Of a DNA stretch of 64,000 nt, positions 1 to 16,845 are shown piece by piece (the stretch's first letter is position 1; every line of letters begins with the position of its first letter). Under the pieces are notes generated by a model. That model did not search any database. It saw only the letters and a program-made list of their open reading frames with translations, and was not told the DNA's origin. The stretch is taken from NCBI RefSeq assembly GCF_029852145.1, contig NC_079973.1, positions 19,920,422 to 19,984,421 of the forward strand. The letters are read 5' to 3'. Origin of the DNA: Microplitis mediator (taxonomy: Eukaryota; Arthropoda; Insecta; Hymenoptera; Braconidae). Made by a program: the position numbers and the translations under genes.

Positions 1-1
1 T

Positions 2-94
2 ACAAACAATGCTACTGGTTTACATCAAACAATTAATTTTAAAAGGATTCATTTTGGTACACGAAAATTATCTACTAGTAATAATACATTCGAG
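2..94 (+). CDS. BPHL-like gene, exon 1 (partial)
   Basis: The frame is open from base 2 and ends with GAG followed by the donor gtaatt in phase 0. It encodes a presequence-like stretch rich in Thr, Asn, Arg and Lys without acidic residues until the end. The joining intron is only 63 bp. Confidence 0.7.
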
Positions 95-2209
95 GTAATT
101 TATAAAAAAAAATTTTTTAAAAATATATAAATTTTGTAATTAATTAACAATTTTTAGGAAAAGAAAATAAATGTAAAAGGTGTTGATATTAATTATGTTA
201 AAACTGGTACTGGAAAACATACTGTCTTTTTATTCACAAGTACATTAGGTAATTATATTTATATATGTATATTTTATTAGGGTGTTTCAAAAAACCATTT
301 CTTTTTTTTCAAGTCTGATGGCATTAAAAATTAGTTAGGTATAAAAAAAATCCTCACAAAAGAGCAGCTCGAAATCTCAATCCTACTAAGAGCTCAATGA
401 ATGTTCATTTTCCCATTTATATTACATGTGAAAAAAAAATCGAAGCACGTAGTCTTGTAGGAAATTTAATTTTCTACCAAAAAATTCTTAGGTGTTTTCT
501 TCGTACAACTTATAGAAAAAAAGTTATGAAGCTTTAAACAATAGTGAATTGAAAAACAGTTTTAAAGATGTCCGGATTTTGTTGCCTGCATATTTAATAA
601 ACGGTACACTGCATATTATGCTTAGTTATTTTCTGTACACTGTAAAAAATTTTCGGAGTGAAGGCGGGCTAAATTTGGAGTGAATGCGGAGCGGACGACT
701 GTTTTTTTATTTAATCTCCTCGGAGTGAAATTCAATAACGAACGGAAGTTTATTTTAATATTAAAACTCCGATTTAAAGTGGAGTAAAATCCAAATCACT
801 TCGCTGGAAAAATAAACTCCCTATTTACTCCGTATTCGGAGTGATCTTTTTGAAAACTTCGGAACTCCAAGTGACGGAGAGAATTCGGATTTAAATAAAA
901 TCCGTAATCACTTCAAATTCACTTCCGATTTTTTACATTGTATAAATTTCGAAAGTAAAATTTTCTTTTTTAAGAATTACAATTTTTTTTTTTCAAAATA
1001 CATCAGTTTCAAATTAAGATGAATTTCTGTCAAAAAACTGCTTTTTATAATAAAAATATGAAGTTATACTACTTATTATAGTTTAAAGCTTCATAACTTT
1101 TCTTCTGTTAGTTGTAGGAAGAAAACACTCAGCAACGTTTTTGTAGAGAATTTAATTTCCTACAAGATTACATACTTCGATTTTCGAAAAAAAATTTTTT
1201 CAATACTTTTATTTTAAAAAACAAAAAAAAATTGTTACATGCAATTCAAATGAAAAAATGAAAACTCGTTGAGCTCTTAGTAGGATTGAGATTTTAAGCT
1301 GCTCTTTGGGGATAATTTTTTTTATACTTAAGTCCAGCTTTTGAACCACAAGAAAAATAATTTTGTTTAAAAACTTATTTTGATAAATTAATATTTAGGA
1401 AGTATATGGACAGACTTCAAACCACAAATTGAAGGCTTGGATAAAATGAAATTCACAGTTGTCGGGTGGGATCCACCGGGTTATGGAAAATCTCGTCCGC
1501 CGGAGAGAGATTTTTCAGCGGATTGTTTTGCACGTGATGCTGAATATGCTTATGAATTAATGAATACTTTGGGCATCCAAAAATTTTCTCTTGTAGGTTG
1601 GAGTGGCGGTGGCGTTACTGCGATACATTTTGCTGCTAATTATCCTCACTGTGTTGATAAACTCGTTGTTATAAGTTGTGGTACACATTTATCTTCTAAA
1701 GAAATGGATACTTACAAAAGTAAATATTATTTATTTAGTATTAAAAAATATTATTCTATAATTTAAATATTTAAAGGTATGAGAGATATAAGTAAATGGT
1801 CTGACAAAATGAAAGGACCTTTAGTTGCTATTTATGGTGAAGAGAAATTGCATAAAATGTGGAACTCATGGGCGGACTTAATGAATGAAATTTTTGAACA
1901 TAAAAAAGGTGATATTGCTCGAGCGGAAGCCACCAAAGTTAAATGTCCTACATTAATTGTACACGGTAATAAAGATATTGTTGTCTTTCCAAATCAAGCT
2001 GCCATCCTAAACAGTAGTATTCGTAATTCAAGGCATGTATATTTATTTTTTTGATATATATATTTTAATTTTTTATCTTGATTATTGTAAATAATTTATT
2101 GTTATATTTTAGAGTAAAAATATTCGAAGAAGGAGGGCACAATGTTCATCTGAGATTTCCTGACGAATTCAATAATGCAGTGACAGAATTTTTATTAGAA
2201 GAAAACTGA
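2..2209 (+). CDS. BPHL-like alpha/beta hydrolase (valacyclovir hydrolase family), 5' end outside window
   Basis: Five exons join in frame (2-94, 158-248, 1399-1719, 1777-2032, 2113-2209) to give 285 residues plus stop. No in-frame ATG lies in the first exon, so the start is upstream. The first 31 residues are basic and Ser/Thr-rich, compatible with a mitochondrial presequence as in human BPHL. Downstream come the family landmarks: GWDPPGYGKSRPP, the nucleophile elbow GWSGGG (Ser130 of this fragment), HGNKD (Asp235) and GGHNVHLRF (His263). The spacings of 105 and 28 residues equal those of the human Ser122-Asp227-His255 triad. The family hydrolyses esters of amino acids and thiolactones. The residue after the nucleophile is Gly where human has Asp123, recalled as the binder of the substrate amino group, so specificity may differ. 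Fold and family are clear; the substrate is unknown. Confidence 0.9.
158..248 (+). CDS. BPHL-like gene, exon 2
   Basis: Acceptor tttttag and donor gtaatt flank 91 bp that encode EKKINVKGVDINYVKTG and the first beta strands up to the TLG before the oxyanion loop. It ends in phase 1 and joins exon 3 to give TLGSIWTDF, equivalent to human MLGSGETDF. Confidence 0.85.
281..1349. mobile_element. Foldback element filling BPHL intron 2
   Basis: The left arm (281-about 545) and right arm (about 1080-1349) are imperfect inverted copies. The left motif gagctc near 391, with aggattgag in inverse, recurs near 1270, and gaagctttaaac near 529 is mirrored by gtttaaagcttc near 1081. The terminal gtgtttcaaaaa resembles the ends of the hairpin at 5617-6636, so both may belong to one family. 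A second element (638-940) occupies the loop. Confidence 0.7.
638..940. mobile_element. MITE family A (CACTGTAAAAAAT ends), copy 1
   Basis: It begins CACTGTAAAAAAT and ends with the inverse TTTTTTACATTG, flanked on both sides by TA (636-637, 941-942). The interior is built of mirrored GGAGTGAA / TTCACTCC-like blocks. It has no coding capacity. A TA target duplication points to Tc1/mariner-type mobilisation. Confidence 0.85.
1399..1719 (+). CDS. BPHL-like gene, exon 3 (nucleophile elbow)
   Basis: Acceptor atatttag precedes GSIWTDFKPQ. The exon carries the DPPGYG loop and GWSGGG with the nucleophilic Ser. The donor is gtaaat after TACAAAA (phase 1). The next intron is 57 bp. Confidence 0.92.
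1777..2032 (+). CDS. BPHL-like gene, exon 4 (catalytic Asp)
   Basis: It follows acceptor ttaaag and encodes MRDISKWSDKMKGP, the lid helices, and VKCPTLIVHGNKD with the acid of the triad. To keep the frame with exon 5 it must end at 2032, giving a GC donor (AAG followed by gcatgt). The only nearby GT (2037) gives the wrong phase. Confidence 0.85.
2113..2209 (+). CDS. BPHL-like gene, exon 5 (catalytic His, stop)
   Basis: After acceptor ttttag, the exon completes an Arg codon and reads VKIFEEGGHNVHLRFPDEF, matching the human EGKHNLHLRFADEF segment, then stops at TGA 2207-2209. The triad His is in GGHN. Confidence 0.9.
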
Positions 2210-2233
2210 AACATTTTTAAAAATAATCTATTA

Positions 2234-3133
2234 CACGGAAAGAAAATTATGGAAACTGTTCCCATAATTTTGTGAAATTTTTTCCTATATCATCATAGGA
2301 ATTACAACCATAAATTATGGGAGCAGTTCCCATAATTATAGGAATAGTTCCTATAATTATGGAAATGATACCCGTAACGTTATGAGAATGGTTCCTCTAA
2401 TTATAGGAATGGTTCCTACAATTTATAGGAATACTTTCTATAATATTATGGGAATCATTCCTATAATATATAGGAACTATTCCCATAATATTATAGAAAT
2501 AGTTCCCATACCATTATAGAAACCATTCATATAATATTATGGGAATGGTTCCCATACTATCATGAAAAAATTAATTTAAAGAAAAGTGTGGCAATCACTT
2601 TTACAATACACAGAAATTTGATTAAGTATAGAAACAAAAATTCAAACATTGAGACAAAAATCCATATTTAGCAAAAATATTAAAATTTTTAACAAAAAAA
2701 TTTTTTTTAACAAATTTAGCGTCGAAGAAGCTTCATTTGGATCTCTCCATATTATTCGGGAAATTTCTACACTGTTTTGCAAAAAAAAAAATTTTTATGA
2801 TATTATTGGAGTGGTTCCCATAACATAATGGGAATAGTTCCCACACCATTATGGGAATAGTTCCCATAAAATTATAGGAATAGTTCCCACACCATTATGG
2901 GAATAGTTCCCATAATATTATGGGAATGGTTCCCATATTGGTATAGGATCTATTCCCATACCATTATGGGAATGGTTCCCATAATGGTATGGGAACTATT
3001 CTCATACTATCATGGGAGCTATTCCCATAAATTATAGGAACGATCCCTATAATAGTATAGGTACTATTTCCATACCATTATGGGAACCATTCCCATAATG
3101 CATAGCAAAACTTCCCATAATTTTCTTTCCGTG
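2234..3133. mobile_element. TA-flanked element with an array of about 20-bp palindromes
   Basis: The ends are a 19-bp perfect inverted repeat, CACGGAAAGAAAATTATGG, flanked by TA at 2232-2233 and 3134-3135. The interior repeats variants of ATTATGGGAATGGTTCCCAT dozens of times in two blocks (about 2255-2560 and 2805-3110), separated by about 240 bp of non-repeat sequence. There is no ORF. It starts 25 bp after the BPHL stop codon, so it probably lies in that gene's 3' UTR or just past it. Confidence 0.85.
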
Positions 3134-3332
3134 TACTTTAAACAAATAATGTAACTATAAAGTATTTTTGTAAAAATCATTTTATTGTGAAAAATTTTTT
3201 GTTATTATCACGACAGCAATATCACTGTCCTGATATTATTTAAATAAATTATTCACTGATAATATGAACTAGAATTAACTAAAAAAAAGATAATTAAATT
3301 ATAAACCACGTATTTGTTAATGAAATTTAAAT

Positions 3333-3799
3333 GTCGACGTTCTAATTAGCAAATTGTCTAACTTAATATTAATTAGTCGGTGGTTTGTGCAATTTTCATG
3401 TTCCTGAAGATCGGAACGTTTTTCGCGCAACTAAAATGAAAAAATTTATGAAATTCTACTGCTTAAGGGTGACGTGAATGGTAATTGGGGGTGGCTACAA
3501 TTTTCGGCTAACATACTAGTGCCTAGCGAAACATTTCAGAAATCTAGATTCAGTAGATTTTTTACTTTTCATTTTGTTTTTTTATTTTCATGCCGCAAAA
3601 AATGTTCCGATCTTCAGGTACATCAATTTTCAGATACTAATAGCCAGAAAAAATATTATTTGAGTAACCTAGATAAAAATATTATACATATATTAGATAT
3701 GGAATTGATTTTAGATAAAAAACCATTTTAATTACTTTTTTTTCGCATAAATAAAGGTTTTTCTGAAATGCAGAGACAATTTGCTAATTAGAACGTCGA
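3333..3799. mobile_element. Inverted-repeat element with a nested second element
   Basis: Left CGACGTTCTAATTAGCAAAT (from about 3335) is mirrored at 3775-3799. Inside lies 3403-3618, which has its own inverted ends, CCTGAAGATCGGAACGTTTT and its complement. That inner element recurs at 17868-18071. Confidence 0.8.
3403..3618. mobile_element. MITE family C (CCTGAAGATCGGAACG ends), copy 1
   Basis: It has inverted ends and an interior GGGGGTGGCT / GAAACATTTCAGAAATCTAG that matches, in reverse complement, the copy at 17868-18071. The 85-codon ORF over it is incidental. Confidence 0.75.
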
Positions 3800-5616
3800 T
3801 GCGTCGTTTGACGTCGGCTAGTTTTTTAAGAATTAAAAAATATAAGAAAATAAAAAATAAAACAAATATATAGACCGTTACTTAGGCGTTTTATTTCTAC
3901 TAATTTTTCGTTCTTGAAAAATATTAAGAAAAAAGATTTTTCTAAATTACGGACTAGTATTTAAAGTTATTCATGACAATAAAGCAGTAGAATTTTTTAA
4001 ATTTTAATAATAGTAATAGCAAAAGCACCTTAACTTAAACAGACTAATGATATATATTATACCTGCAAAAACTTTATACTTGTGAATGCTTCATTGCATT
4101 TTATAAGTCATAATACTAAAGTACTCAGATACAAGTCACACCCTTCCGTTTATTTTTACTCCGTAAAGTTTTTTATTTAAAAATCTTATTCCACATTTTA
4201 CTCCTACTCAAATAACTATTTTTTATTCACTCAAATTTATAGAAATACTGTTAATTAAATCGTTGCCTCAATTCTCGAACTGTGTGAGTACTCATAAAAT
4301 GCTCACAAAAAACCTCGACGATGCGGTAGAATGAATTTGCGTTCAATGAGCCCAAGACAGGGTTGGGTGACCAGAAAAATCGATTCAATTGCCGATATCC
4401 TTCAATGCATAAAATTCATTTCCAATAGTAATTTATAAAAATTACTTTTACTTACTCAACATAATCCAATATTATTAATTTTAAAAAATATTTTATTCGC
4501 GCACTGAAAGGTTTAAAAATAAAAATTTCAATTACTTTTTTAAAATTGTAAATAAATGCTGAGAAATTCAATGCGTTGTCTGATGCAGTAGAAAGTGGAT
4601 TTTGTGCTACTTGTGATCACTCCTTTTATGTCAAGTGAGGTTGAATCCCAAATTTATTTCCTTATACAAAATTTATAGATATATAAATATCTATCATTAT
4701 GCAATAATTAATTATTATTATTAATTACAAAAATTTGTAAATAAATTCAATAAAAACATTCAAATAAATTAAAATTTTTTAATTGAACATTTTAATTAAT
4801 TAATGATGACTTAATACTTATGTGGGTATATATCATTATACATTAGTATACATCAAGGCCTTATTATCTACAAATACATATATATATATATAAACCTTGT
4901 ATAATATATAAATCAATAAACTCAAGTGACATCAGTTATAAATATAAAAATGAACTTTTCGATGTCTATTCCAGTTGTTTATTTTATAATATTCAAATAT
5001 CGAATGTTTATTAAATATATAAATAATTATATATATATATATATATTTATTCATAATATTTGAATAAAAGATACGATCAATGTGAAAGGAAACTTCCGCG
5101 AGGCGTAGGTGACATGCGTGGAAATCCTTTAGTCTTTGGGCGTTACGCCCTTTTTGATGATAAAAATATATAATTTTTATTTGCTTTTAAAAATAATTTA
5201 ATTGCTCTATACACCAGTAAATTAGCAATTAAATAAAAGAAAGGAAAATTTATAAAAAAAAAAAAATACTTAAATAAAAAACATTTAAAAGTGTTTGTAT
5301 ATGGACAGAGTTTCCAAATATGGTCAGCGTGTTTCTCGCCTCGATTCATACTGATCTCTTCCATTCCCTCTCTCTTAACTTTATATATTTATTTATTTTT
5401 TTCTGCAGTATTATATATGTCGAGATTTAAAAACCGGCAGTACAGGGTCCAGTTACGAATATAATAAATACCAAGACTTTTAAAACCACCACTAAATCCT
5501 CACATATGTTTTTATCATCCTGACCTTTGACTCCATTTGATTATTATTTCCCGTAATACTTATTTCAAATAAAATGTTTATATTTTTATTGATATAACTG
5601 TTTTTTACTATATATA
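3800..5616. other. Intergenic, AT-rich, no gene seen
   Basis: It contains low-complexity A/T runs, a short TA tract near 5027-5045 and a GC-richer scrap at 5085-5155 containing the palindrome gggcgttacgccc. No exon with coding character or splice support was found. Confidence 0.5.
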
Positions 5617-6631
5617 TTAGAGTGTCTCAAAAAATCGACTTTTTTTTTTTTCTTGAAGAACATTGAAAAATCGACAGAGTATCTCTAGACAAAGACCCTG
5701 TTAAAATATGAGACCTTAATATTAATATTTAATGGTGGCGATTCACGATTTTCTATTTTCCATTTAAATAACATGGGAAAAAAAAAATTTAATTTTGGAA
5801 TTTTATACCTCGGCGATGGCTCATTGAACAGATAAGTTCAAGATATATTTTTGTAGGGAATTGAACGCTCTACAAAAAAAGTCTTTTATCATTTTTTGAT
5901 AAATCCATTTGTTTAAAAGTTATTGGAGCTCGAAGTCAAGTTAGAGTAAATTTCGAGATCTTTTTACTTTTCCGGCGAAACTATCGGACTTATCATAAAA
6001 TGTCATGAGATCTTTTTTGAAGACAATTTTATTTCCTACAAATTATCATTGATAAATTTTTTTCAAATTCTGCATTTTTTTCTAGTTATTTCCATTTTAA
6101 TGCCAATCTTCTAAAAAAGTAGTGTTCTGATCGATTTTAAGAGCTTGGCATTAAAATGGAAACAACTAGAAAAAAATGCAGAATTTGAAAAAAATTTATT
6201 AATGATAATTTGTAGGAAATAAAGTTGTCTACAAAAAAGATCTCATGACATTTTATGATAAGTCCGATAGTTTCGCCGGAAAAGTAAAAAGATCTCGAAA
6301 TTTACTCTAACTTGACTTCGAGCTCCAATAACTTTTGAACAGATGGATTTATCAAAAAATGATAAGAGACTTTTTTTGTAGAGCGTTCAATTCCCTACAA
6401 AAATATATCTTGAACTTATCTGTTCAATAAGCCATCGCCGAGGTATAAAATTCCAAAATTAAATTTTTTTTTTTCCCATGTTATTTAAATGGAAAATAGA
6501 AAATCGTGAATCGCCACCATTAAATATTAATATTAAGGTCTCATATTTTAACAGGGTCTTTGTCTAGAGATACTCTGTCGATTTTTCAATGTTCTTCAAG
6601 AAAAAAAAAAAAAGTCGATTTTTTGAGACAC

Positions 6632-6636
<5 letters not shown>
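5617..6636. mobile_element. 1.02-kb near-perfect palindrome (long hairpin element)
   Basis: The arms 5617-6106 and 6146-6636 are reverse complements with only scattered mismatches, separated by a loop of about 39 bp. Termini are TTAGAGTGTCTCAAAAAATC and its inverse, next to TA-rich DNA on both sides. There is no ORF. The ends resemble those of the older foldback in BPHL intron 2. The high arm identity indicates recent formation or active homogenisation. Confidence 0.92.

Positions 6637-6694
<58 letters not shown>
6637..6694. repeat. (TA)n microsatellite
   Basis: An uninterrupted TA dinucleotide run lies directly at the right end of the hairpin element. Confidence 0.95.
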
Positions 6695-6697
<3 letters not shown>

Positions 6698-7028
6698 ATA
6701 ATATTAATGACGAAATTTCATAACAAATTTTTTGGATAAAATTTTCAGAGCAAATTTATTTTCTATTGAGATTTTCATGATTAAAAAAAAATTAATTTAT
6801 AAATATATATTTTTAAAATAAGGAAGATATAAATATGATGAATGATGACTCATATATACAATATGAGTAGACTGTATAGTAACACACCTTCATTCTCAAT
6901 CCTTTTTTCATTCAAACTCTTACATTACATTCTATTTATATTTTATAAAAATTTTTATATACGTAAGACTTTAAATAATACACTAGTATATATACATATA
7001 TATAAAAAAAAAATATCTTAAGTTTTAC

Positions 7029-7170
7029 ATGACGATATCACCTTCATTACCGCAGTATTTTCGCGACCGAGAGGACGATACCTTGTACGGTAACTTGGAT
7101 CGCTGGACGTTATTTCAATACGATATCGAGTACTTGAGACTCTCGGTACATAACGAGAAAGCGGGACTAA
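7029..7170. other. GC-richer patch of unknown role
   Basis: About 140 bp is markedly richer in G, C and CpG than its surroundings. A 61-codon ORF covers it (7029-7214, plus strand), but its second half is simple AT-rich sequence and no homology is recognised. It could be a regulatory element or a fragment of a conserved exon. Confidence 0.25.
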
Positions 7171-7604
7171 AAATTGACCTCATTATAATCCTACATACTA
7201 TTATTATATACTAGACATTTATATATATTTTAAATTTATTTAATTACAGATACAGATACAGATAAATAAATATTTTGATATTAAACTTTATCTATTATTT
7301 TTTCTAGTGTTTTGACATTCTAGACATAATCAATACAACGGTGTCAACACATGTAAAAACACTGGGTTACTCACACGAACATGCTTCGATTGAACGAGCT
7401 TAAAGTCCTAGAAATTCCCCTCAATGTCCTGCGCACACGCCATTAAAAAAAGAATTTACGTAAAAAAAGATAAAAAAATGTATGACTCATTCCTGTATTT
7501 TTACATAAAATATTTAGTCAATATTTTTAGACAAAACATATTTTGAAATAGTTTTTAAACAACAAAATTTTAAATTTGTTTTTATTGATAATTTGAAGCT
7601 AAAA

Positions 7605-7776
7605 TTTCATGATACCGAAATTAGCCGTCTAATAATTTTTTGATTTAAAAAAAAAATGTATTTTAAAAAATTGCACCTGTAGTTTTTTAAATTTTCTACA
7701 GACGCATATGTTTTTAATTAAATTGATAAAAAAAATAAAAAATTGTTAATTGTCTGGTAACTTTAGGACCATAAAA
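7605..7776. mobile_element. MITE family B (palindromic, about 180 bp), copy 1
   Basis: It starts ATGATACCGAAATTAGCCG and ends with a diverged inverse (TAACTTTAGGACCAT). The conserved middle has GCACCTGTAGTTTTTTAAAT and ACGCATATGTTTTTA. Family consensus ends are ATGATCCTGAAGTTAGC. Confidence 0.75.
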
Positions 7777-8577
7777 TTGCAAGTATTAAGATTAAGAACC
7801 ACAACAATTGAGATCAAAAGTAAATGTGATGTCATTCTTAGCTTTTGATGGCAGCAGCTTCATATACGTGCAATCAAGTGACGAAATGAAGGACAATGAA
7901 CATGAGAGACGTTAAATCGAGCGTGTCATCAGTCTATTATTTACATTACTCTTGATATTAATATATTGCGTAAGAACCATATGAATATATATGCATATAT
8001 GTATACACCATAGTAAAAATAAAACTTTTTGCACAAAATATTTTTTACCGTTTAATTAAATGAACTTTAATGAAAGTATTCATTAGAGTTCTATTTATAG
8101 AGCAGTATAGTGTAATACTTTTTTTTCATATTTTTTATATTAATCCCGTTACAACTGATGACCTGACGTTTAACGTCATCACCGTAGCATGTACTCACAT
8201 CATGTACTTCAAAGTTAAGTGGTCCAATACATTTTCCAAGCTTTTACTGTCTGAGATCGGATATTGTTGTTTATACTGATGTTGATGCAGGCTCTCAATG
8301 TCCGCTATTTAATATTTAAATCAATAATCTACGGTCTATAGTATGTAGTCTGTATGAAAAATATAAACAAGTACCAAGTATATTTTTCTACAGTCTCAGT
8401 AAGTTCGTTCATGATCCATACAAGGTAACGTCTACCAGAGATTGTCGTGTACTGTCTCGAGTCGTGTTAAATTTACGTCAGTAATAGAACCACGCCTGGT
8501 TAATAAATTTTACTATCATCAATTTAATATACACTGAGAAAATCTTTTCGCATCATTGTATATTTTTACCGCGAGAA

Positions 8578-8832
8578 ATTAAAAATTTTAAATCTAATAT
8601 ATTTTTGATACAAAAATTTGAAGATTTCATTCAAAATCCCGTACGAAAAAAATACATATCCGGGCAAATCTTAATACAAGTCTCATATATGAGACATATA
8701 TTCATTTTTGCCCGGATATATTCCGGATATATACTTTTTTCGTACGGGATATTTTTCTTAATTGAAGAAATCCAAGTTTATTTCAAGATATTTTGATTTT
8801 ATTTTTTTTTTGCAGTAGTGTAAATATATGAA
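8578..8832. repeat. Dispersed repeat D, copy 1, split by an insertion
   Basis: The sequence matching 55138-55272 (ATTTTAAATCTA, AGATTTCATTCAAAAT, GAAGAAATCCAAGTTTATTT, TTTGCAGTGGTGTAAA) is present here but interrupted at 8638-8748 by a 111-bp palindrome. Confidence 0.85.
8638..8748. mobile_element. 111-bp palindromic insertion (CCCGTACG ends)
   Basis: Perfect termini CCCGTACGAAAAAA and TTTTTTCGTACGGG enclose mirrored TATCCGGGCAA / TTGCCCGGATA. It is absent from the paralogous site near 55200, so it is a clean insertion. The flanks suggest an AT duplication. Confidence 0.88.
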
Positions 8833-9278
8833 ATTAATAATGCAACAATTTATATAAATTTATTTTTCGAAAAAATATTGTTTCCACAAAAGTTATTTGT
8901 TTTTCTCAGTGTATTACACTATGCAATTATGAGATTGAGATTTAGACTGCGACTAATGTTTAATGATTATATTAATTAAATAAACCAATTACTTAAATTA
9001 TTTAATGTTCATCTTATTTGGAGTCAAGCAGTCAAGTACTAAGAATCTTCAAGTACTTTTACATTGAGAAGTTTCACATATCATACGTAACTTGTCTATA
9101 TAAAACATCAACATGTTTTTATGCCTGCATCACAAACATAACATGTTTCTCGACAAATAATTTATTTAACTTGTAACTCAATGTAATTTAAATGCCTTTT
9201 ATAAATAAATAGACATCTTATTTATTCAACAATTGTAACACATGTATCATTTATTTTTATTGTTACAATTGCTGTTGT

Positions 9279-9486
9279 TTATATTTTATGATACTGAATT
9301 TAGCCGACGTCTAAAAACTTTTGGATTTTTTTAAGAACGATAAATTTTAAAAAATAAATATTTAAAAAATTTTCACTTATAGTTTTTAAAATTTTCTACA
9401 TGTGCATATTTTTAGTTTTTTTTTTTTAATTGACTTGAAAAAAAAATTCGAAAATTTCTAACTGTCTGTTAGTTTCAGGATCATAA
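9279..9486. mobile_element. MITE family B, copy 2
   Basis: ATGATACTGAATTTAGCCGA at the left and TCTGTTAGTTTCAGGATCAT at the right are inverted ends. The internal ACATGTGCATATTTTTAG motif is shared by all copies. Confidence 0.75.
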
Positions 9487-10790
9487 ATTTTTTTTTTCTG
9501 TACATAAAATTGTCAGATTTGAATTTATATATTTTTTATTATTTTATAATTAACTAAATAAATTTAAATTTGTGTTAGTACTCAAAAAGGGTGTGTACCA
9601 GTCGTGGTGACTCATGTTATCGACTTTCTTCCTCGCCAAACTTGCTGCTGTATACCTGCAGTAAGATAAATTTTTTTTTTTAATTTTTAAAAATATCAAA
9701 TAAACAAAATATTAAATTTATAAACAAATAATTAATTATCGAATAATTACAAAGTCAAATTAATTATGATGATTAAAGTAGCAGACTTAGAAATTTTTAT
9801 TTATTTTCACTAAACAAAATAAACATCGACAGGCAAAAATTTGAAAAAAACCATGTGGAGAATTTTCAAAAATTCTCTTGTGTATTTTTTAAAAAAATTT
9901 TTATCATGATAATCAACTTGGTAATAAAAAACAATAGAATTTTCAGTTGCCGGCTCCCTTCAACACCATAATTAATTTAAGGATCGAAAAATTGTATTTA
10001 AAATTTTAGTTAAAAGAAATAAACAAAAGTAATTACCGCAATTACTTTATTTAAATTTTTTATTTATACTTTTACGAGTGATTAGTTTACTGACCAGTAG
10101 ATTATAAAGATTAATTACTCACTACTCATATTATCAGTTTAAGATTAAAATTAATAACAACACCAACCAGTAATTACTTTTGGTTATTGTTATCTATGTG
10201 GTTACTAATTACCTAATAATTAAGAACTAGTTGGTGGTTACAGGTATTTTTGAGATAAATTATTTGGGTAAAATTGAATAATTATTCAAATTTATTTTTA
10301 AAAATATGACAAAGTTTCTTATTATATATTTTTATATTGTTATAATTTTATAAATGGCTTTAAAAATGTTGATTTGTATTCATCAGTAAACTCCAGACAG
10401 TCTCTTTACGTAGGCGTTAATTTTGGAGTAACTCCGCTGTCTCGATCACAATAAATTATAATTTATAATTTAAAATTATTATTAAAACAATAAAAATAAT
10501 ATAAATTAAACATAATCCATAGCCCATAGCTCATAGCTAATAAATAATTCATAAAAACAACAAAATATAAATATTTTCAAAAAATGCGGGAAAATAAAAT
10601 TTTTTAAATATTTAAAAAACTTAATATTTATTGCAACAACAATTACAATTTACATAACAAATAATAAATATTTGTCATTGCACGAAAAATAAATAATAAA
10701 ATATAAAAATTTAGAGTAAATGTAGTCTGGAAAAATGATAAATTTTTTTTTCTTTTTTTATTATTTAGTATGCAGTTGGTACCACTGGAT
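9487..10790. other. Intergenic upstream of beta-1 tubulin, no gene seen
   Basis: AT-rich sequence. A GC-richer block at 9590-9662 (gtgtgtaccagtcgtggtga onward) is the only stretch that stands out. No exon could be supported. Confidence 0.45.
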
Positions 10791-10794
10791 TATA

Positions 10795-16457
<5,663 letters not shown>

Positions 16458-16839
16458 ATTTAAATTTTACCTCGTCTTTTTTTTTACCTATCCACATTCA
16501 ATGCACGTGTTCTATCACGTACACGCTTCTTAATTATTATTATTATTATTATAATTATAATTTTTCCTCCAATTACTCGATAATTTCTATATATATATTT
16601 TTCTTTTGTACGGACAATGATTAATTTTTTTTTTTCGACCAAGTTTAAACAATATGACGCATTTATGTTTATATAATTCCGTCTTAATTTGTTGCTTACT
16701 TTATATATATGTATTAAATAATAAATGAAAAAATTAAATTAATTTTCACCAAAAGCTTGATGTAAAAGAAGTCGTGACTATGCAGTGTATTAATAGGTAA
16801 CGTTAGTTACCTGCGTCATCTTTTATTAAATTATTATCA

Positions 16840-16845
16840 AATAAA
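16840..16845 (+). other. Poly(A) signal AATAAA, beta-1 tubulin
   Basis: It is a canonical hexamer 383 bp after the stop codon. Earlier ATTAAA/AATAAT variants near 16715-16725 could also serve. Confidence 0.45.

Noticed and set aside
2031..2054. GT donor at 2037 for hydrolase exon 4, or reading on to the stop at 2052
   Set aside because: The GT would join exon 5 out of frame and lose the catalytic His; reading on removes the last 31 residues with the His. The GC donor at 2033 gives a perfect family match.
2255..3110. CRISPR-like array
   Set aside because: The units are palindromic, variable and without unique spacers of constant length. The block is bounded by transposon-type inverted ends with TA flanks in a eukaryotic genome.
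3474..3731. 85-codon ORF
   Set aside because: It lies across a nested MITE; a related element copy at 17868-18071 does not keep the frame.
5143..5364. 73-codon minus-strand ORF
   Set aside because: Mostly Phe/Leu/Tyr from A/T runs, with no recognisable domain and no supporting context.
8605..8796. 63-codon ORF whose C-terminus recurs at 55015-55242
   Set aside because: The shared residues come from the noncoding dispersed repeat D; the frame in the first copy crosses a palindromic insertion.
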